DNA of 64,000 bases from Branchiostoma belcheri. Its lineage: Eukaryota; Chordata; Leptocardii; Amphioxiformes; Branchiostomatidae. A program made the position numbers and the translations under genes. Numbering within the stretch: position 1 is the stretch's first letter; each line of letters starts with the position of its first letter. The notes under the pieces are model-generated. The model worked only from the letters and a program-made list of their open reading frames with translations. It did no database searches and had not been told where the DNA came from. Shown here piece by piece: positions 59,471 through 64,000 of the stretch. Where the stretch lies: assembly GCF_001625305.1 (NCBI RefSeq), contig NW_017803457.1, positions 32,545 to 96,544 of the forward strand, written 5' to 3'.

Positions 59471-59899
59471 TTAACACAGCACCCTCGCCTTTAGATCTGA
59501 GCCTGGGTGTGCAGTCTGCCTGTTTGCCTCCAGCCTGGCCTGCAGGACATGGAAAAACGAAAATCTAAGTCAAAAGTCGAAGGCATTTCTGAATTTCATT
59601 TGAAGTTACGTGTACATGTACTAGACGTTTTATAAACAAGCCTGGCAAAGATGCGGACGTCTGTATGGACACATTTCGAGGAGAAGTCATTTTATCATTT
59701 TTAACGAATGTTTTTAACGTCAGACAGCAACAATTTTGTCCAGATGAAAAGGCTCCATTCATCAAGCATCAACGTCTACTTGTTTCTTTTCATTGTAATC
59801 ATGGGAACAATACAAACACAACATTTCCCTCGGTAATGAAACAATTCAAATTTTCAAGAGCCTTGTCGGCTTTCGTATGCAAAGATATACATTTGCATA

Positions 59900-60016
59900 G
59901 ACTCACCCTCTTCTGTGTGACTGCAGTCGCTTTTCTTTCTTTCTTTTCTGAGCTCTCCGACAGCCTGGGGATAAAGTTTCTTCAAATCGTCTCAAAGTAT
60001 CCCAAATCCGCGCCTG
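59900..60016 (-). CDS. Exon-like ORF in the insertion, basic
   Basis: Acceptor TATTTTTTTTCAG opens ARIWDTLRRFEETLSPGC followed by a Lys/Arg cluster, ending at donor GTGAGT. It might belong to a Myb/SANT-like DNA-binding segment, but the match is weak. Its phase does not fit the first exon at 60242-60347. Confidence 0.35.
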
Positions 60017-60241
60017 AAAAAAAATACATATGTTCTGAGCAACATACAAACTATATCGATGTACTTCTAAGTAGAAATAATAAACTATGTTATTAATCAG
60101 TAAAAAAATAGTGTGCACTTCCTGCCAAAATAAATATTTCTGCCGTAGGCACAACTTAGCCAAGGTTTTTAAACAACATGTTTAAGATATATGTAACGAT
60201 AGTGCCGTATATATAATAGTATCCTTGTTTTAGCTTACCCT

Positions 60242-60347
60242 TCCTCCTGTCGGTTTCCTGGTTCGTTGCGGTGTTGTCGGCAAATTGTAGTAGAGTCATT
60301 TCTTCCGTTGCGAAAACGAAGTAACAGAACGGAATGTTTGACGCCAT
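60242..60347 (-). CDS. Candidate first exon in the insertion
   Basis: ATG in context AAAATGG starts MASNIPFCYFVFATEEM; the exon ends phase 1 at donor GTAAGC. The upstream minus strand has two CCAAT words and CACGTG within about 200 bp. Confidence 0.4.
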
Positions 60348-60439
60348 TTTAGTTCAGGAACATACTGGTAATCTTTGCAAGCCGAGACAAACGTGTTTTG
60401 AAAAAGCAAACCGTCGTTGTGACAAAGCAAGATTCAAAC

Positions 60440-60545
60440 GACCCACCAAAACAAAGCATCGCGTCTCTTATTGGCTGGTCCCGGCGAGAGCGAGATAGGA
60501 TTGGTCGTCAGTCATATAATCACGTGATCGCGTTCAATTCTACAA
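60440..60545 (-). promoter_or_regulatory. Candidate CCAAT/E-box promoter in the insertion
   Basis: On minus, ATCACGTGAT is followed by CCAAT (inverse of ATTGG at about 60500) and CCAGCCAAT (about 60470). They lie about 100-190 bp before the ATG at 60347. Confidence 0.4.
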
Positions 60546-62447
60546 CGATCTTGTTATAGGTTTTAAGTTAAGGGGCAGTCTGAACACTTAGATGATAGGA
60601 TGTTTCTGATTGTGTGAATGTATTTATTTCAAGGCAGACAAATGATCTTCATAATTCTAATTCGTCATGATTACATGGCTTTATTCGTTCTAGAATTACA
60701 CAACTTGTCGCTCACTGAGTGAAATAAAACCGCACTTTAACTCCAACATAACCTTACTCTTTGTAAATGTATCCAAAATCCACAATTAATGTCATGAGGG
60801 TTGACTTGTTTTGCTGGATTTCAGTATTTTACCAGGCGTGGGGACGCTGTGAGTTCGTTCTCCCTTTGTTTACACAAAGGCTATTCACATAAATGGACAC
60901 CATGTCAGACACATCACAATACACATCGACCGAACTACGTAACAATGTAAAGCTTGCATATTATTACCCATACATGTACCTAAAATCATAACAAACTGAT
61001 CAGGTCACGTTAGTTCAAACCCCTTTAGTCAAGCGTTTGATTACATCATGGTAATGAACCTCACGGATAAACTATTATTTCCAAAATAAAAAATTCAGAT
61101 TTAGACCGGAGTGTAGATTTAGGTCATTTTACCTCCATGTTTTGACCGAGTAGGTTATATAACCCCAGCGTCGCCCTACGCTCAAATGTGCTTTGTCGTA
61201 TGGACGACATCACGATAAATCAAGCCAAGGACGCATAGGTTCAATTTTCAAATGTTGTATTAACAATCCTTGATCATTCTATATCTAATTTGCTTAGATT
61301 AAAGTACTGGCAACTTTGGTTCAATTAATTATCACCTGAAACATGAATACACGCAGTACCTAATTACCCCTTATTGTTAGCCGCTCCCCAACACACGCCA
61401 AGTGTGCGGGGCGTAAATTTCCGTGCACATGCACGGCGAGCACGAATCCGGGAGTGTAAGGAAATATCCGGGGCCGTACATGCGGAGCCCGGAAATCCAT
61501 GGACGCGACCAGGACACGGCGAATTTCACGGGCGTGTGCGGGACTGGAAACTCTTGGAAACGTGGTTTTTCATACAGTGGTACTAAGTCTTATGTTGCCC
61601 ACAGCAACACTGGTGACGTCAGAAAATGACGTCATGCATATTTAAGATATCCGCCATCTTGGATCATCAATCTTGAATTTTCAAAAATACTTTTTTTCAT
61701 GATAAAGCCTAAAATACATTTTAAACATACTAAAGACCTTCATTAAATTTTAAACCTTTTTTGGAAAAAGAAATGGAAGTATTCATGAAAATTTAATGAA
61801 AAAAAAACTGTATATACTTGTTCTAATGATATGGTTCGCCATCTTGGATTTTGGCCTATGGCGTTATCAAATTAGCATAGATTATGCATATTTAATGATA
61901 AAATTAGCATAAATTTATATGGGATGTTATTAATATTAGAAACCATGAGTAATTTAACATAAAACTCATAAAATTCTATTGTTGAAACAAAAAGTACTAA
62001 ATTTAGCAAAAAAATGCCTGTCAGAAACCCGTTGCCATGGCAAGACAAAAAATTATTATCTTATTGCAATGATAGAGAATTGTTGCCAACAATATTCTGG
62101 GAAAAGTCACCAAGTTTTGCCGTCCTAGGGCTAGCCATTCAGACGCTAGGTGACATCAAAGTTGGCGCGGACACTTTTACCCCCCCCCCCCGTCTAGGTA
62201 GGGATAACTGTTTTCATAGGCCATATGATAAAAACAATGATATATTGATGGACTTTTCTAATTGGACATTGAAATCGTTTGCTAATAGGGCCTTTTCCAA
62301 GCAGATGATGGGTTATGTGTTGTTTTAACTTCCCTTAGTTCAATTTGTACGGTCTGATTGCACCTTGGTCAAATTGTGAACTCCAAGCAGATGTTAGGCT
62401 CAGGTTTCTACACTGTCTGTAACTAAAACAAAGAGGCTCTGGCCTTG

Positions 62448-62757
62448 CTCTAGGCTTGTGTAGTCCACGGTAGTTAGCGACAATACGGAGCCGGTGGTAA
62501 CTCTGGAGGACGGCACTCAGGCTACCAAAGCTCCACGACTCAAGAACTCAGTACACACGTACAGTACCGATTTATAAATTTATCAAATAAGCCAGCATGT
62601 GCCAGCTTGTCAAATACGTCGCAAATTCACAACACCTGCTACAATTAAGTATATATATATTTTTTTTTACCTGGATTGTTTTTTTTTTCGCCCGCGCGCA
62701 CTAGTTTGGAGGACTTTAGATGATGTCTCCATAACATTAAGTCGGTGTTGCCTTATG
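62448..62757. mobile_element. Family C related fragment
   Basis: It shares AACTCAGTACA, GCAAATTCACAA and the GGTAGTTAGCGACAA block with 39150-39340, and ends in a family C right end (ATTAAGTCGGTGTTGCCTTA). The left end is not clear. Confidence 0.6.
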
Positions 62758-64000
62758 AGAAAATACTGTAAGTAGAGAATGGATTTTGTTTAGGGGGGGG
62801 GGGTCTTTAAGTAACGAGTACCATTTCCATCTATACGATTTAAACAGTCCTCGGTCTGATGCAATGGGTCTAGCCGGGCGGGCAACTCTACTGTCACCGT
62901 ACATAAAAAGGGGGGGCTTCCGCTGGTAAGGTTACTAGAATACAAGAAATAACAGCTAGATAAAAAACGCTCCATTGTCAAGAGATGCCAACCTACAAGA
63001 ATTATAAAATATGAATTAAACTGACTGACTGACTCGCTTACCCAATCACTCACTCACTTACTCACTCTCTAATTACTCCCTCCCCCTCTCTTCCCCCTCT
63101 CCCTCACTCACTCTCTCAATTGCTTACTTACACACTCACTCAATCCTTCACTAACTCACTCTCTTGCACAGTACTAGTAACCGCATGCTGTAGGGAAAGT
63201 CTATCTGTTCGTAAGAAATCTTAAAACGCTTCTTATTAATGCCATATTTGCATATCCAATGATCATGTAAAACGACAATCTGACACATATTCTAAACCGT
63301 AAACACTCCAAACATATATCCATAAGCGAAAGGTATTAACAAATAACTTTATGTAAAAATACGTCACACCAAAATGAGCTAATTATTCGTGTTTTCGTGT
63401 TAAAGTAGGACGGTTTCTATCGAACTTCACGTTCATACGCTGAAGTTTTAGATCCTGCATACGTAGTATATGTGAAATTGCCATCATAATTAGTAAAGGA
63501 AAGAAATTACACAATGAAGGACATAAAATTACACAGATATATATGTATAGTAAAAAAAAATATTTGAAATCATTTGGAACTGAAAACATAGTGGGTACGA
63601 CATAAAATCCCCATGCTGTTTTGTACAAAAGTATGAAGGATTGAAATTTGGCTACCCTAACCCTACACGTAAGACCTAAATTTTGCGATAAACGTATAGC
63701 GGCCCCATAAGTAGGTTGGATTTTGAGGGAGACTACAGAATTTACTTTGTGGTGACATATAATTGTTTTTGGTCTCTTTTGATCCACCTCCGCAGAGCTT
63801 ACCTAATCTCAGTGTCTCAAAGCAAGCGGAGATTACAAATACCTTTAAAGGCACTCTATGTAGTTTTTTGCGCAAAAATTTGGAATATTCTGATTATACT
63901 AAATTTAAGTGTTATTAACAGTTACTATCACTTTTCAACACATTTGTGTCATTATTTCACATTTTTTACGTATATTTTGTCCGTTCAAACAGTCCTTGTT
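62758..64000. other. Intergenic or intron, nothing recognised
   Basis: It contains a degraded ACTC microsatellite. No exon of the CUB gene, RNA gene or repeat family was identified, although the CUB gene should continue upstream in this direction. Confidence 0.4.

Larger units (their letters stand above)
57973..61583. mobile_element. 3.6-kb insertion inside family B copy 3
   Basis: The MITE sequence breaks at GTGTAC and resumes at GTACTAAGTC. About 250 bp at each end of the insert are CpG-rich. They are packed with related words in inverted orientation (CCCGGATATTT, ACACTCCCGGA, GCCGTGTAC), like the subterminal repeats of larger DNA transposons. The interior has exon-like sequence on the minus strand with a CCAAT-type promoter. 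Superfamily unknown. Confidence 0.6.
57693..62203. mobile_element. TTAA MITE, family B copy 3, old and interrupted
   Basis: It starts CCCTACCTAGACCGGG and ends CGTCTAGGTAGGG, in the opposite orientation to copies 1 and 2. The flanking TTAA sites have mutated (TTGA and ATAA). Two parts, 57693-57970 and about 61584-62203, are colinear with copy 1. The X-box at 62031-62044 has one mismatch. Confidence 0.8.

Overview
The window is animal nuclear DNA. Its introns have GT-AG boundaries, and the genes encode fibrinogen-C, CUB, tectonin, LDL-receptor class A (LDL-A) and seven-helix receptor domains. It also holds many tRNA-derived SINEs, truncated LINEs and short inverted-repeat transposons. The gene families, intron density and transposon load fit a cephalochordate (amphioxus, Branchiostoma). 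This is inference; no species-diagnostic sequence was matched.

Layout. (1) 242-6135, plus strand: a complete four-exon secreted fibrinogen-related protein. (2) 7.1-10.6 kb: a small inverted-repeat element, then a 3.06-kb palindromic element with arms of about 0.9 kb, CGCG-box promoter motifs and exon-like pieces. (3) 10.6-19.2 kb: no gene recognised, only SINE, MITE and foldback copies. (4) 19237-21929, minus strand: a family-B-like seven-helix receptor with an in-frame TGA near the N-terminus and a frameshift in a repetitive tail. (5) 24107-57214, minus strand: about 19 exons that read as one secreted or surface protein, CUB-CUB-tectonin repeats-LDL-A array, open at both ends. (6) 36195-41139, plus strand: a complete UDP-glucuronosyltransferase-like gene (526 aa) inside a large intron of gene 5. 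(7) 57.7-62.2 kb: an old TTAA element split by a 3.6-kb insertion with its own exon-like sequences.

The CUB/tectonin/LDL-A locus is damaged in several independent ways. A TTAA-flanked MITE sits inside one LDL-A exon, and the reading frame is continuous across it if the element and one TTAA are ignored. A 5-bp tandem duplication shifts the frame of a tectonin exon. A 2.5-kb block with two LDL-A exons is present twice across an assembly gap, and one copy has a stop codon. The GPCR has two lesions as well. Sequencing error, a null haplotype and pseudogenisation cannot be told apart here.

Two related TTAA MITE families (six copies) carry a palindromic RFX-type X-box, several full CRE sites and, in family B, YY1-like motifs. 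They make a good candidate for dispersed regulatory cargo.
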